This document shows, one piece after another, positions 8,406-17,039 of a stretch of DNA of 64,000 bases. The first letter of the stretch is position 1, and each line of letters begins with the position of its first letter. A model generated the notes under the pieces. That model was not told the DNA's origin and did not search any database. It saw only the letters and a list, made by a program, of their open reading frames with translations. The position numbers and the translations under genes are program-made. The DNA lies in contig DFNH01000016.1 of assembly GCA_002375985.1 (NCBI GenBank), forward strand, positions 66,739 through 130,738. Reading direction: 5' to 3'. This DNA comes from Firmicutes bacterium UBA3572. GTDB lineage: Bacteria > Bacillota > Desulfotomaculia > Desulfotomaculales > Desulforudaceae.

Positions 8406-9983
8406 ATGTCAACTGGACAAACGGTCGCGCGGGCGACCCTGATCGTCATGATAATGCTGGCCCTCTCGCGGGTCCTCGGATTGGGCCGGGAGGCGGCCAT
8501 CGCCCACCAGTTCGGCGCGACCCATGTTACCGACGCCTATTATGTTGCCTACACCATTCCCAACATCTTTTACGCCGTGGCCGGTATCGCTCTGGCTACC
8601 GTAATCGTACCCATCTTTACCGAATACGTTACCCAGGGCCGGAGGGATGAAGCCTGGCGGCTCTGCAGCCTGGTGACTAACGCCCTCATCGTATTCACCG
8701 CGGGCGCGGCCGTGTTCGGAATGCTTCTGGCACCGTCGATCGTGGGCATCCTGGGCGCCGGTTTTGCTCCGGAAACTTTCCGGCTTTCGGTACAGCTGAC
8801 CATAATGATGCTGCCCTCAATTATTTTCTTCAGCCTGGCCGGACTGTTCATGGGGATACTCAACGCCAATCAGGTTTTTGGCTTACCGGCCTTCGGTTCG
8901 GCGGCCATGAACATCGTCATCATTTTTGGGGCCCTGTTCCTGGGCAATTACTACGGAGTGTACGGCTTGGCCGCCGGTGTGCTGGGCGGTGCCGCCACTA
9001 TGGCCCTGATCCAGGTGCCGGTGTTGCGCCGGGTCGGTTTCCGCTATTCTCCGGAATTGAACTTGCGCCATCCCGAGGTAAAACGGGTGCTCTACCTGAT
9101 GCTGCCGCTTACCCTGGGCCTCTCCGTGAACCAGGTGTATTTGATGATCGACTGGGTGCTGGCCTCCGGGCTGGCCGAGGGCAGCATCGCCGCGCTGAAC
9201 TACGCGAACAAGCTGATCCAGTTGCCCCAGAGTTTGTTTGTATTGGCGGTATCCACGGCGATTTTCCCTACCCTGAGCCGACACATCACCGAGGGCCATC
9301 CGGCCGAAATGGCCCGGACCCTGGGGCGGGGGATTAAAGTGGTATTTCTGCTGACGGTGCCGGCCGTGGTCGGCATAGTCCTCTTGCGGGAACCCATTGT
9401 CACTCTGCTTTTCCAGCGGGGGGCCTTCGACGTCCGGGCTACCGAGATGACCGCCGTAGCCCTTTTGTTCTTTGCCGTCGGCCTGGTGGGGCACTGCCTG
9501 GTGATGCTGGTAAGCCGCGGCTTTTTTGCGGTGCAGGATATGAAGACGCCGGTGTACGTGACCATCGGCACCCTGGCGGTGAAACTGCTGGCCAGCATCG
9601 TCTTGGTCGGGCCTTTGGCGCACGCCGGACTGGCCCTTGGTACTTCCATTACCGCCCTCTTGAACACGGTGCTCCTGGTCTGGCTTTTGCAGCGGCGGTT
9701 TCCGGGGTTGATCTCGGCGGACATGCTGCGTTTTTGTGGGGGGGTGCTGGCGGCGGCCGGAGTGATGGGTATAGCCGTGTACGGCGTTGATTTGTTGCTG
9801 GCCCGTTTGCTCGCCGCTACGGGATTCGGACTGTTACTAAGGGTGGCAATCGATATTTCCGCGGGGGCGATTGTTTATTTTGTTGCAGGGATTTTAATGC
9901 GCCTTGACGAATTGATCAACATAGTCCATTACGGGCGGCGGATGGTGAACGGTTGGTACTGCGGGTTTCGGGTCCGCGGCTAA
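8406..9983 (+). CDS. murJ: Lipid II flippase MurJ (MviN)
   Basis: 525 residues with about 14 membrane segments. MurJ (MOP superfamily) carries lipid II across the membrane for peptidoglycan synthesis. The N-terminal motif MLALSRVLGLGREAAIAHQF with DAYYVAYTIPN is diagnostic, and ALNYANKLIQLPQSLFVLAV and RGAFDVRATEMTA follow in the usual order. The ATG at 8406 is chosen over a TTG at 8400; neither has a strong ribosome site. The gene stands alone. The window also encodes Amj, the second known lipid II flippase, at 44688. Confidence 0.92.
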   Translation: MSTGQTVARATLIVMIMLALSRVLGLGREAAIAHQFGATHVTDAYYVAYTIPNIFYAVAGIALATVIVPIFTEYVTQGRRDEAWRLCSLVTNALIVFTAGAAVFGMLLAPSIVGILGAGFAPETFRLSVQLTIMMLPSIIFFSLAGLFMGILNANQVFGLPAFGSAAMNIVIIFGALFLGNYYGVYGLAAGVLGGAATMALIQVPVLRRVGFRYSPELNLRHPEVKRVLYLMLPLTLGLSVNQVYLMIDWVLASGLAEGSIAALNYANKLIQLPQSLFVLAVSTAIFPTLSRHITEGHPAEMARTLGRGIKVVFLLTVPAVVGIVLLREPIVTLLFQRGAFDVRATEMTAVALLFFAVGLVGHCLVMLVSRGFFAVQDMKTPVYVTIGTLAVKLLASIVLVGPLAHAGLALGTSITALLNTVLLVWLLQRRFPGLISADMLRFCGGVLAAAGVMGIAVYGVDLLLARLLAATGFGLLLRVAIDISAGAIVYFVAGILMRLDELINIVHYGRRMVNGWYCGFRVRG

Positions 9984-9993
9984 AGCAGTAGTC

Positions 9994-10005
9994 TCACAAT
10001 TGTGA
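9994..10005. promoter_or_regulatory. 12-bp palindrome upstream of the hydrogenase promoter
   Basis: TCACAATTGTGA is a perfect palindrome whose right half is repeated once more as TTTGTGA. Its centre lies about 48 bases before the predicted start of transcription, a normal position for an activator such as a CRP/FNR-family regulator. The regulator is not identified. Confidence 0.4.
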
Positions 10006-10012
10006 TTTGTGA

Positions 10013-10041
10013 TTGAAACGTGCGGGTCTTTTTGTTAGAAT
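10013..10041 (+). promoter_or_regulatory. Sigma-A promoter of the mvhDGA operon
   Basis: TTGAAA at 10013-10018 and TAGAAT at 10036-10041, each 5 of 6 to consensus, are separated by exactly 17 bases, just after the murJ stop. Transcription from here gives a leader of about 235 bases before mvhD. Confidence 0.65.
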
Positions 10042-10144
10042 ATATTAGTAAATTCGGACAAGTTGGGCCAAAACGGCCTGCGGCAAGCTGTTGTGGGTGG
10101 TTTCTTCTTTATGCGACTTTGGTTAACTAATCGGCGTTTCTAAA

Positions 10145-10178
10145 CAGTCACGTGACAGTCACGTGCGCGTGCGCACGA
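10145..10178. repeat. Tandem CAGTCACGTG repeat and adjacent GC palindrome in the mvh leader
   Basis: cagtcacgtga at 10145-10155 is followed directly by cagtcacgtgc at 10156-10166. Each contains the palindrome CACGTG. The second runs into gcgcgtgcgcacg, which can pair on itself. This lies in the 300-base gene-free stretch 9984-10283. It could be an operator pair or an RNA leader structure. Nothing else in the gap was recognised beyond the promoter and palindrome listed separately. Confidence 0.5.
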
Positions 10179-10283
10179 CCTTTAAGAAGCGAATTAAGTC
10201 TTGATGTTGGGGGTGAGAAAAAAGGCAAGGCAAAGTAGTGCGGAACCTCTGTCTTCAAACTCTTCCAGAAAGAAGGGGCGGGA

Positions 10284-10724
10284 ATGGCGAAAGAAACGTT
10301 TGAACCGAAGATTATCGGCTTTCTGTGTAACTGGTGTAGCTACGGCGGGGCGGACCTGGCGGGCGTATCCAGGCTCCAGTATCCCCCCAATTCCCGGATC
10401 ATCAGAGTGATGTGTTCGGGGCGGGTCGACCCGCAGTTTGTTTTCAAGGCCTTGAGCGACGGAGCCGACGGCGTCCTGGTGGCTGGTTGACACCCGGGCG
10501 ACTGCCACTATGTTAGTGGCAATTACCGGACCATGCGGCGCTACCAACTGATGAAGAAGGTCCTGGAACAACTGGGCGTCGAGGATGGTAGAGTGCGGCT
10601 GGAGTGGATTTCTTCGGCCGAGGGTACCAAATTCGCCAAGGTGATGACCGAGTTTACCGAGCAGGTTCGGCAGCTAGGGCCGTTCAAGCGGGACCAAAAA
10701 GCGGCTGCCGGTGGGGAGGGTTAA
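10284..10724 (+). CDS. mvhD: Methyl-viologen-reducing hydrogenase delta subunit MvhD, selenoprotein (Sec at TGA 10488-10490)
   Basis: 146 residues when TGA at codon 69 is read as selenocysteine. MvhD is a small [2Fe-2S] protein that passes electrons from an [NiFe] hydrogenase to a partner, normally heterodisulfide reductase. Before the TGA: PKIIGFLCNWCSYGGADLAG, then IRVMCSGRVDPQFVFKAL and DGVLVAG. Directly after, in the same frame: HPGDCHYVSGNYRTMRRYQL and a normal family C-terminus ending at 10724. The family consensus at this spot is G-C-H-x-G-D-C-H-Y, so TGA replaces a cysteine that is Sec in the methanogen homologue VhuD. A perfect 8-bp hairpin begins 13 bases after the TGA. The ATG follows aaggggcggga. 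No hdrABC genes are adjacent. Confidence 0.9.
10503..10521 (+). promoter_or_regulatory. Bacterial SECIS-like hairpin in mvhD
   Basis: TGCCACTA at 10503-10510, loop TGT, TAGTGGCA at 10514-10521: a perfect 8-bp stem within the coding sequence, with the loop 21 bases after the TGA. Spacing and shape fit a bacterial SECIS read by SelB. Confidence 0.7.
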
Positions 10725-10725
10725 T

Positions 10726-11679
10726 ATGAGCAAGTTAAAGTTAGCTTCCTACTGGGCGGCGGCTTGCGGCGGCTGTGACGTGGCCATCTTGGACATCAAC
10801 GAGAAAATTTTGGACTTGGCCGAGGTGGCCGACATTGTGTTCTGGCCGGTGGCCTTGGATTTTAAGTATGCCGATGTTGAAGCATACGCGGACGGATACA
10901 TTGATGTATGTCTGTTCAACGGTGCTATCCGGAACTCCGAGGGTGAGCACGTTGCCAAACTCTTGCGGCAAAAATCCAAAGTGTTGGTGGCTTTCGGCAG
11001 CTGCGCCATCTGGGGTGGCATCCCGGGGCTGGCCAACTTCAAGCGCCGGGACGACATTTTGAACCGGGTTTACATCGAGAGCGACTCCACCCAGAACCCG
11101 GAGCGTATTTATCCGCAAACCAAGTACCGGGTTCCCGAAGGCGAACTGGAACTGCCGGAGTTTTATAAGGACGTGAAGTGCCTGGCGGACGTAGTGGACG
11201 TAGACTACTTTATGCCGGGCTGCCCGCCGACGGCGGCCCAGATCTGGGCGGTCATCCAGGTCATCGCTTCCGGCAACTTGCCGCCCAAGGGGGCGTTCAT
11301 CGGCTGTTCCAACAAGACGCTGTGTGACGAATGCGAGCGTGAGAAAACCGGGAAGAAGGTCAAGAAATTCTACCGACCCTACGAAATCATCGTCGATCCC
11401 AAGAAGTGCCTCCTGGAGCAGGGCCTGACCTGTATGGGTCCCGTGACCAGAGCCGGTTGCGGCAACCAGTGTACCAGCGCCAATCAGCCGTGCCGCGGCT
11501 GCTACGGGCCGGTCGATGGCGTAATCGATCAGGGTGCCAAGTACATCTCGGCGCTGGCGTCGGTTGTGGACGCCGGCACGCCTGAAGAGGCCGACCGGAT
11601 AATCAGCGGGATAGTCGATCCGGCGGGTACTTTCTACCGTTACGGGTTGCCGGGATCGCTATTAAGGAGGGCAAAGTAA
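10726..11679 (+). CDS. mvhG: F420-non-reducing [NiFe] hydrogenase small subunit MvhG
   Basis: 317 residues. The small subunit holds iron-sulfur clusters that wire the nickel-iron site of MvhA to MvhD. The proximal cluster ligands are seen in AACGGCDVAI, GSCAIWGG and PGCPPTAAQIWAV. The C-terminal part adds a cysteine-rich region (GCSNKTLCDECE, CLLEQGLTCMGPVTRAGCG, CTSANQPCRGCYGP) for further clusters. The ATG at 10726 sits one base after the mvhD stop and follows GGGGAGGG. All cysteines are encoded by TGT or TGC here, so Sec use is restricted to the two neighbours. Confidence 0.92.
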   Translation: MSKLKLASYWAAACGGCDVAILDINEKILDLAEVADIVFWPVALDFKYADVEAYADGYIDVCLFNGAIRNSEGEHVAKLLRQKSKVLVAFGSCAIWGGIPGLANFKRRDDILNRVYIESDSTQNPERIYPQTKYRVPEGELELPEFYKDVKCLADVVDVDYFMPGCPPTAAQIWAVIQVIASGNLPPKGAFIGCSNKTLCDECEREKTGKKVKKFYRPYEIIVDPKKCLLEQGLTCMGPVTRAGCGNQCTSANQPCRGCYGPVDGVIDQGAKYISALASVVDAGTPEEADRIISGIVDPAGTFYRYGLPGSLLRRAK

Positions 11680-13140
11680 GTGAAGAGGGTTACTATTGAT
11701 CCCATCACCAGGCTGGAGGGTCACGGCAGGATCGAGATCTTCCTGGACGATGCAGGGGCCGTAGAAAACTGTTACTTCCAGATTCCGGAGTTACGCGGTT
11801 TTGAGAAATTCTGCGAGGGCCGCCCGGCCGAGGAAGTACCGCAGATCGTGAGCCGCATCTGTGGCGTTTGACCCGGCGCGCACCATTTGGCCTCGGGTAA
11901 GGCCATTGATGCGGTGTTCGGCGTCGAGCCGACACCGGCGGCGAAGAAACTGCGCGAGCTGTTCTACAGTGCACATTTCGTGCACAGTCACATCGCCCAC
12001 TTCTACGCCCTGGCGGCGCCGGACTTTGTAATGGGTCCCGATGCCGATCCGGCGGTCCGCAACGTGTTGGGCGTGATCGGCAAGGTAGGCTTGGAGATCG
12101 GCGGCGAGGTGATCAAGCACCGGGCCTACGCACAACAGATTCAGGCGATGCTGGGCGGCAAGGCTACCCATCCGGCCTGGACTCTCCCGGGCGGCGTGAG
12201 CAAGGGGCTCACCGAGGAGGAGCGCAAACAGGTCGAGGAGATGGCCAAGTCTTGCGTGGAATTTGCCAAGTTCTCCCTGAAGCTGTTTGACGACGTGGTG
12301 TTGAAGAACCAGGCCTACGTGGATCTAATCCTGGGTGACACCTACAAGCTGGTCACCAACTACATGGGCCTGGTGGACGAGAATAACAAGATCAACTTCT
12401 ACGACGGCAAAGTGCGCGTGGTGGACACCGAGGGCAAGGAACTGTTCAAGTATTCGCCGCGGGAGTATGTTGACTACGTGGCCGAGCACGTCGAGCCGTA
12501 CAGCTACCTGAAATATCCGTACCTGAAGAAGTTTGGCTGGACCGGCTTCACCGAAGGTCCGGGCACCGCCATTTACCAGGTGGCCCCGCTGGGCCGGATC
12601 AACGCCTGTGACGGCATGGCCACTCCGCTCGCCCAGGAGGCCTACGAAAAGTTCTTCGCGACCCTGGGCGGCCGTCCGGTGCATGCCGTGCTGGCCACCC
12701 ACTGGGCGCGGTTGGTCGAGTTGATGTACGCGGCCGAGCGCCTGCTGGAACTGGCGCAGGACGAGGAAGTCACCAGTCCGGACATCCGGAACATTCCGAC
12801 CGGCGTACCGAAGGAAGGCGTCGGTATTCTGGAAGCACCCCGCGGCACTCTGACCCACCATTACGCTACGGACGCGAACGGGATCGTGGTCAAGGCCAAC
12901 CTGATCGTGGGTACCACCAACAACAACGCCCCGATTTCCATGGCCGTCAAGAAAGCGGCGATGTCCGTCATCAAGCCGGGAGTAGAGATTACCAACGGCG
13001 TGCTGAACATGATCGAGATGGCCTTCCGCGCTTACGACCCGTGCTTCAGTTGCGCTACCCACGCTATTCTGGGTGAGCTGCCACTGAAAGTCAATATTTA
13101 CGACAGCAAGGGCGAGCTCGCAAAGACCTTAAGCCGATAA
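11680..13140 (+). CDS. mvhA: F420-non-reducing [NiFe] hydrogenase large subunit MvhA, selenoprotein (Sec at TGA 11869-11871)
   Basis: 486 residues when TGA at codon 64 is read as selenocysteine. The N-terminus VTIDPITRLEGHGRIEIFL is typical. The L1 nickel-binding motif reads R-I-C-G-V-[TGA]-P-G-A-H-H; the consensus is R-x-C-G-x-C-x-x-x-H, so the TGA replaces the second L1 cysteine, which bridges Ni and Fe. The frame continues without break to L2, DPCFSCATH, which keeps both cysteines. Known [NiFeSe] enzymes carry Sec in L2, so this arrangement is unusual. Twenty-two residues after the L2 His form the tail removed by the maturation protease. The GTG at 11680 abuts the mvhG stop and follows AAGGAGG. 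A sequencing error is possible but unlikely given the second Sec codon in mvhD. Confidence 0.88.
11884..11911 (+). promoter_or_regulatory. Candidate SECIS hairpin in mvhA
   Basis: TGGCC at 11888-11892 and GGCCA at 11901-11905 enclose an 8-base loop that begins 22 bases after the TGA; CAT/ATG can extend the stem below a small internal loop. It is weaker than the mvhD hairpin but correctly placed. Confidence 0.45.
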
Positions 13141-13163
13141 TAAGTCCGGATCGTTGTTGTGCG

Positions 13164-13196
13164 AAAGCCCTTTCGGTTTTCCCGGAAGGGCTTTTT
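13164..13196 (+). terminator. Intrinsic terminator after mvhA
   Basis: aaagccctttc and ggaagggcttt pair around a T-rich loop, and the 3' arm ends in a T-run. It separates structural from maturation genes, although read-through into them is plausible because no clear second promoter was seen in 13197-13281. Confidence 0.75.
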
Positions 13197-13281
13197 ATCA
13201 CGTTTCGGTGGAGGAGACGGGCGTTAGGGGGCGAATGTGTAGGAAAAAGACTCTCTCACCCGGTGGGAAGGAGAGGGAATC

Positions 13282-13788
13282 TTGGCGGTCTGCAGAATCG
13301 TGGTTCTGGGATGCGGCAACGTTTTTGCCGGCGACGATGCGGTAGGGATCGAGGTTGTCCGGGAAGTGGCAAAGGAACCATGGCCCGACGGGGTCACCAT
13401 ATATGAGGCCGGTGCACCTGGTTTGGGGATGTTAGATTTGATGTTGGGAAATGACAAGGCGGTTATTGTTGACGCGGTGCTGGCGGCAGGCATGCCCCCG
13501 GGCCAGGTAATCCGTTGGCGCGAGGAGGAAGTGCCCCGCAAGGAAACGCCGCCGCTGTCGGTGCATGATATCGGGGTGCGTGACGCTCTGGAATTTGGAC
13601 GCAAGGCGATGCCGGAAGATCTGCCGGACGAAGTGGTGGTTATCGGGATTACGGTGGCCAACGTGGAACCATGGCATATGGGTCTGGATCCGGCGGTGTC
13701 CGGCGCGGTGCCCCGCGCGGCCGAGGCCGTGCGGCGGGAAATACGGCGTTGGCTGGAGGGGGCGGACCGGTGCACGAAATCGGTTTGA
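13282..13788 (+). CDS. Hydrogenase maturation endopeptidase (HycI/HyaD family)
   Basis: 168 residues. These nickel-dependent proteases cut the C-terminal tail of the hydrogenase large subunit after the L2 histidine once the NiFe site is built. The N-terminal VVLGCGNVFAGDDAVGIEVV includes the conserved G-x-G/C-N and nickel-binding Asp; EAGAPGLGMLDL, VDAV and the late SVHDIG histidine follow. The TTG at 13282 follows GGAGAGG. Its substrate is almost surely MvhA just upstream, which has a 22-residue tail. It overlaps hypA by 19 bases. Confidence 0.9.
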   Translation: MAVCRIVVLGCGNVFAGDDAVGIEVVREVAKEPWPDGVTIYEAGAPGLGMLDLMLGNDKAVIVDAVLAAGMPPGQVIRWREEEVPRKETPPLSVHDIGVRDALEFGRKAMPEDLPDEVVVIGITVANVEPWHMGLDPAVSGAVPRAAEAVRREIRRWLEGADRCTKSV

Positions 13789-14180
13789 TCCAGACCGTGA
13801 TGGACGAGGTTTCCCGCGTGGCGGAAGCCAACGGCATTGAGCGGGTGACCAAGGTGCGCCTGGTCGTCGGCCGGATGAACGGAGCGATTCCCGATGCCTT
13901 GGAGTTTGCGTTTTCGGTACTGTCTCCGGAGACCATATTTGAAGGTGCCCGCCTCGAGATCGAGTCGGTGCCCGTGAGGCTGCGCTGCCCGCATTGCGGC
14001 GCGGAGTCGGAGGGCGAGAAACTGGCCTATTTCTGCCCGGAGTGCGGCGGCCGCGCGGAACTGGTTGCCGGGCAGGAACTGTACATAGACTACTTTGAAG
14101 GGGACGACGGAAAGGAAGATGCCGGTGAAGGTCGTGATGGCGCAGAAGATTCTGCGCGCGAACGAGCAGGTGGCCCGTGA
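13770..14180 (+). CDS. hypA: Hydrogenase nickel incorporation protein HypA
   Basis: 136 residues from GTG at 13770. HypA delivers nickel with HypB. The start V-H-E-I-G-L places the nickel-binding His and Glu at positions 2 and 3. The zinc site is RCPHCGAES and FCPECGG. After the usual family end (QELYIDYFEG) there is an extra acidic tail of about 25 residues (DDGKEDAGEGRDGAEDSARE) that overlaps the hypB start region by 62 bases; it may be no more than the product of that overlap. Confidence 0.92.
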   Translation: MHEIGLIQTVMDEVSRVAEANGIERVTKVRLVVGRMNGAIPDALEFAFSVLSPETIFEGARLEIESVPVRLRCPHCGAESEGEKLAYFCPECGGRAELVAGQELYIDYFEGDDGKEDAGEGRDGAEDSARERAGGP

Positions 14181-14784
14181 GAACCGGGAGCGGCTGCAGC
14201 ATCTCCCGACGGTTAATTTAATCAGTTCTCCGGGGGCCGGGAAGACCACCCTGCTGGAAAAGACCATCCAGGCCCTGCGGGGCGAATTGGCCATCGGGGT
14301 GGTCGAGGGGGATATTTACACCACCCGCGACGCCGAACGGATTGCCGGTCAGGGTGCCGCGGTGGTGCAGGTAAACACCGCGGGGCTCTGCCACCTGGAC
14401 GCGAACATGGTCGGCCGGGCCCTGGACCAACTCGACCTGGACAGCCTGGATCTTTTGTTCATCGAGAACGTTGGTAACTTGGTCTGCCCGGCGGAGTTCG
14501 ACCTGGGCGAGGACTACAAGGTAGCCCTTTTGAGTGTGGCCGAGGGTGGCGACAAGCCGGAGAAGTATCCACTGGTGTTCCGCGAATCGCACGCCGTGGT
14601 GATCAACAAGAGCGATTTGCTTCCTTATACCGATTTTGATATGAATAAGGTGCAGGAAGAAATCCGGACACTTAAGCCGGAAATCCTTATCTTTGTTACC
14701 TCCGCCGCCACCGGCGAGGGCCTAGAGGCGTGGTGTGCTTGGCTCAGGGAGATCGTGCGGCACAAACGGTTCGTTACCGGATAA
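14119..14784 (+). CDS. hypB: Hydrogenase nickel incorporation GTPase HypB
   Basis: 221 residues. HypB is a GTPase of the SIMIBI class that loads nickel with HypA. The P-loop is NLISSPGAGKTTLLEKT, followed by GVVEGDIYTTRDAERI, a metal site AGLCHLDANMV, and NVGNLVCPAEFDLGE. VINKSDLLPY is the guanine-specificity motif (NKxD). There is no His-rich N-terminal nickel store. The ATG at 14119 follows AAAGGAAG. Confidence 0.95.
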   Translation: MPVKVVMAQKILRANEQVARENRERLQHLPTVNLISSPGAGKTTLLEKTIQALRGELAIGVVEGDIYTTRDAERIAGQGAAVVQVNTAGLCHLDANMVGRALDQLDLDSLDLLFIENVGNLVCPAEFDLGEDYKVALLSVAEGGDKPEKYPLVFRESHAVVINKSDLLPYTDFDMNKVQEEIRTLKPEILIFVTSAATGEGLEAWCAWLREIVRHKRFVTG

Positions 14785-17039
14785 CGGTCCGGGGCACCGT
14801 CCAGGGCGTCGGTTACCGTCCTTTCATTTATAATCTGGCCCGGTCCTGCGGGATCAGCGGCAGCGTGCAGAACGCGGGCCGGGGGGTGATCGTGGAGGCG
14901 GAGGGGCCACCGGCGGCTGTGCACCGCTTTCTGGAGCAGGTACGGTCTGACCGGCCGCGCCTCGCCCGCGTGGATGAAGTGACCTGGGAATCCCTGCCCC
15001 CCGCGGGTTATACCGGTTTTGCGATTACCGCCAGCCAGGCCGGCGGGGAGATTGAAGCCCTGGTGCCTCCGGATGTCGGGCTTTGTCCGGATTGTGCCCG
15101 GGAAACCTTTGATCCGGCCGACCGGCACTACCACTATCCGTTTACCAACTGTACCAACTGCGGACCGCGGTTTACCATCGTCCGGGAGTTGCCTTACGAC
15201 CGGCCCAAAACCTCCATGTCGGTTTTTCCCATGTGCCTGGATTGTACCCGGGAGTATCACGATCCGACCGACCGGCGGTTTCACGCCCAGCCGGTGGCCT
15301 GTCCGGTTTGTGGCCCGGCGGTCGAGTTGGTGGACGGGCAGGGCCGTTCGTTGCCAGGGAAATGGACCGAGATCTGCTGGGAGTTGCTGGGCCAGGGGAA
15401 AATCCTGGCCCTGAAGAGTCTCGGTGGCTTTCACCTGGCTTGCGACGCCCACAACCCCGCAGCCCTGCGGGAGTTGCGACGGCGCAAGGGCCGCGCCGCC
15501 AAGCCGTTCGCGGTGATGGCGCGGGACCTGGAGACGGTTGCCCGCTATTGCCACTTGGATCAGGCCGAACGCGAATTGTTGACCTCCCCGCAGGCACCGA
15601 TCGTGGTACTGCGGCGCCGGCCGGAGGCCCGGTTGCCGGGGGAACTGGCCCCGGGACTGCAAACACTTGGGGTCATGCTACCGTACACCCCGCTGCACTT
15701 TCTGCTGTTTCGGGGGCCGTTCGACCTCCTGGTCATGACCAGCGGCAACTACAGCGAACTGCCGCTGGCTAAGGACAATGACCGGGCGTTGGAGGAACTG
15801 GGCGGGATCGCCGACGCGTTCCTCTGGCACAACCGGGAGATCGTCAATCGGTGCGACGATTCACTGGCGGCGGTGATGGACGGGGAAATACAGCTTTTCC
15901 GCCGTTCGCGGGGGTACGTGCCGGCACCGGTGCCGGTGCCCACCGGGGACGGGCCGGTGGTGCTGGGCATCGGTGGCGAAATGAAAAACACCTTCTGCCT
16001 GTTGAAAAAGGGACGGGCTTTTGTGAGCCAGCATATCGGCGAATTAGATAGCATCGAAGGCGAGGAAAACCTGTTTCACAGTTTGTCAAACTTTCAGCGG
16101 CTGTTGGATATCAAGGCCGAAGTGGTTGGTTACGATTTGCATCCGGACTACCGTTCTTCACGCTTGGCCGAAAAGGTGCCGGCCGTGGCGCGATTTGCGG
16201 TGCAGCACCATCACGCCCACCTGGCGTCTTGCCTGGCGGACAACGGTCTGGACGAGCGGGCGATCGGGGTGATCCTGGACGGTACCGGCTACGGTCCGGA
16301 CGGCACTTTGTGGGGTTTCGAGGTGCTCACGGGGGATTATCTGGATTTCGAGCGGGAGATGCATCTGGCCCCCGTGCCCCTACCCGGCGGCGAGGCGGCG
16401 GTGCGCCAGCCCTGGCGGACAGCGGTGGCCTACCTGCTGACCGGTCTGGGGACGGAGGGCGAACGGGTGGCCGGGGAACGGTTTGGTACGCGGGGTCGAG
16501 AACTGGACGTGGTGTGTCAAATGGTCAGACGGGGTTTCAACGCGCCGTTAAGCGCTGGCTGCGGCCGGTTGTTTGATGCGGTGGCTGCGCTGACCGGCGT
16601 ATGCACCCGGAACAGCTACGAAGGCCAGGCGGCCATTGAGTTGGGCGAACTGGTCCTGGACGATGACCAGGGCCGGAAACTCCCGCCTTATCCTTATTCA
16701 ATCGAACAAAAGGTGATTTTGCCGTTCGGCATCATCGCCGGCGTGGTGGAGGACCTGGCTCAAGGTGTGGACGCCGGGGTCATCGCTACCCGCTTTCACA
16801 ACACCGTGCTGGCGATGGTGCGGGACGCCGTGCGCCGGGTGGGCGCGGCGACGGGGTTAAAAACCGTGGCCTTAAGCGGCGGCACCTGGCAGAACCGTTA
16901 CCTTTTCCTGCGGGCCCGCGAGGCTCTGAGGGCCGACGGTTTTCGGGTTTTAACGCATAAGCAGGTACCGGCTAACGACGGGGGTCTTTGTCTGGGACAG
17001 GCCGTAATAGCATACCGGAGGTGGAAGCAATGTGTCTAG
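14730..17039 (+). CDS. hypF: Carbamoyltransferase HypF
   Basis: 769 residues. HypF makes a carbamoyl-adenylate from carbamoyl phosphate and passes the carbamoyl group to HypE for the cyanide ligands of the hydrogenase. Domains in order: acylphosphatase (VRGTVQGVGYRPFIYNLA, about residues 15-100), two zinc-finger-like C-x2-C pairs (CPDCARE, CTNCGPR, CLDCTRE, CPVCGPA), YrdC-like domain, and the Kae1-like domain (HHHAHLASCLADNGL, GVILDGTGYGPDGTLWGFEV, ALSGGTWQNRYLF). The start at GTG 14730 inside hypB is uncertain; a TTG three codons on is possible. Confidence 0.95.
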   Translation: MVCLAQGDRAAQTVRYRITVRGTVQGVGYRPFIYNLARSCGISGSVQNAGRGVIVEAEGPPAAVHRFLEQVRSDRPRLARVDEVTWESLPPAGYTGFAITASQAGGEIEALVPPDVGLCPDCARETFDPADRHYHYPFTNCTNCGPRFTIVRELPYDRPKTSMSVFPMCLDCTREYHDPTDRRFHAQPVACPVCGPAVELVDGQGRSLPGKWTEICWELLGQGKILALKSLGGFHLACDAHNPAALRELRRRKGRAAKPFAVMARDLETVARYCHLDQAERELLTSPQAPIVVLRRRPEARLPGELAPGLQTLGVMLPYTPLHFLLFRGPFDLLVMTSGNYSELPLAKDNDRALEELGGIADAFLWHNREIVNRCDDSLAAVMDGEIQLFRRSRGYVPAPVPVPTGDGPVVLGIGGEMKNTFCLLKKGRAFVSQHIGELDSIEGEENLFHSLSNFQRLLDIKAEVVGYDLHPDYRSSRLAEKVPAVARFAVQHHHAHLASCLADNGLDERAIGVILDGTGYGPDGTLWGFEVLTGDYLDFEREMHLAPVPLPGGEAAVRQPWRTAVAYLLTGLGTEGERVAGERFGTRGRELDVVCQMVRRGFNAPLSAGCGRLFDAVAALTGVCTRNSYEGQAAIELGELVLDDDQGRKLPPYPYSIEQKVILPFGIIAGVVEDLAQGVDAGVIATRFHNTVLAMVRDAVRRVGAATGLKTVALSGGTWQNRYLFLRAREALRADGFRVLTHKQVPANDGGLCLGQAVIAYRRWKQCV

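Noticed and set aside
10488..10490. TGA in mvhD as a true stop making a 68-residue protein
   Set aside because: The family continues in frame after the TGA, which stands for a conserved Cys, and a hairpin follows.
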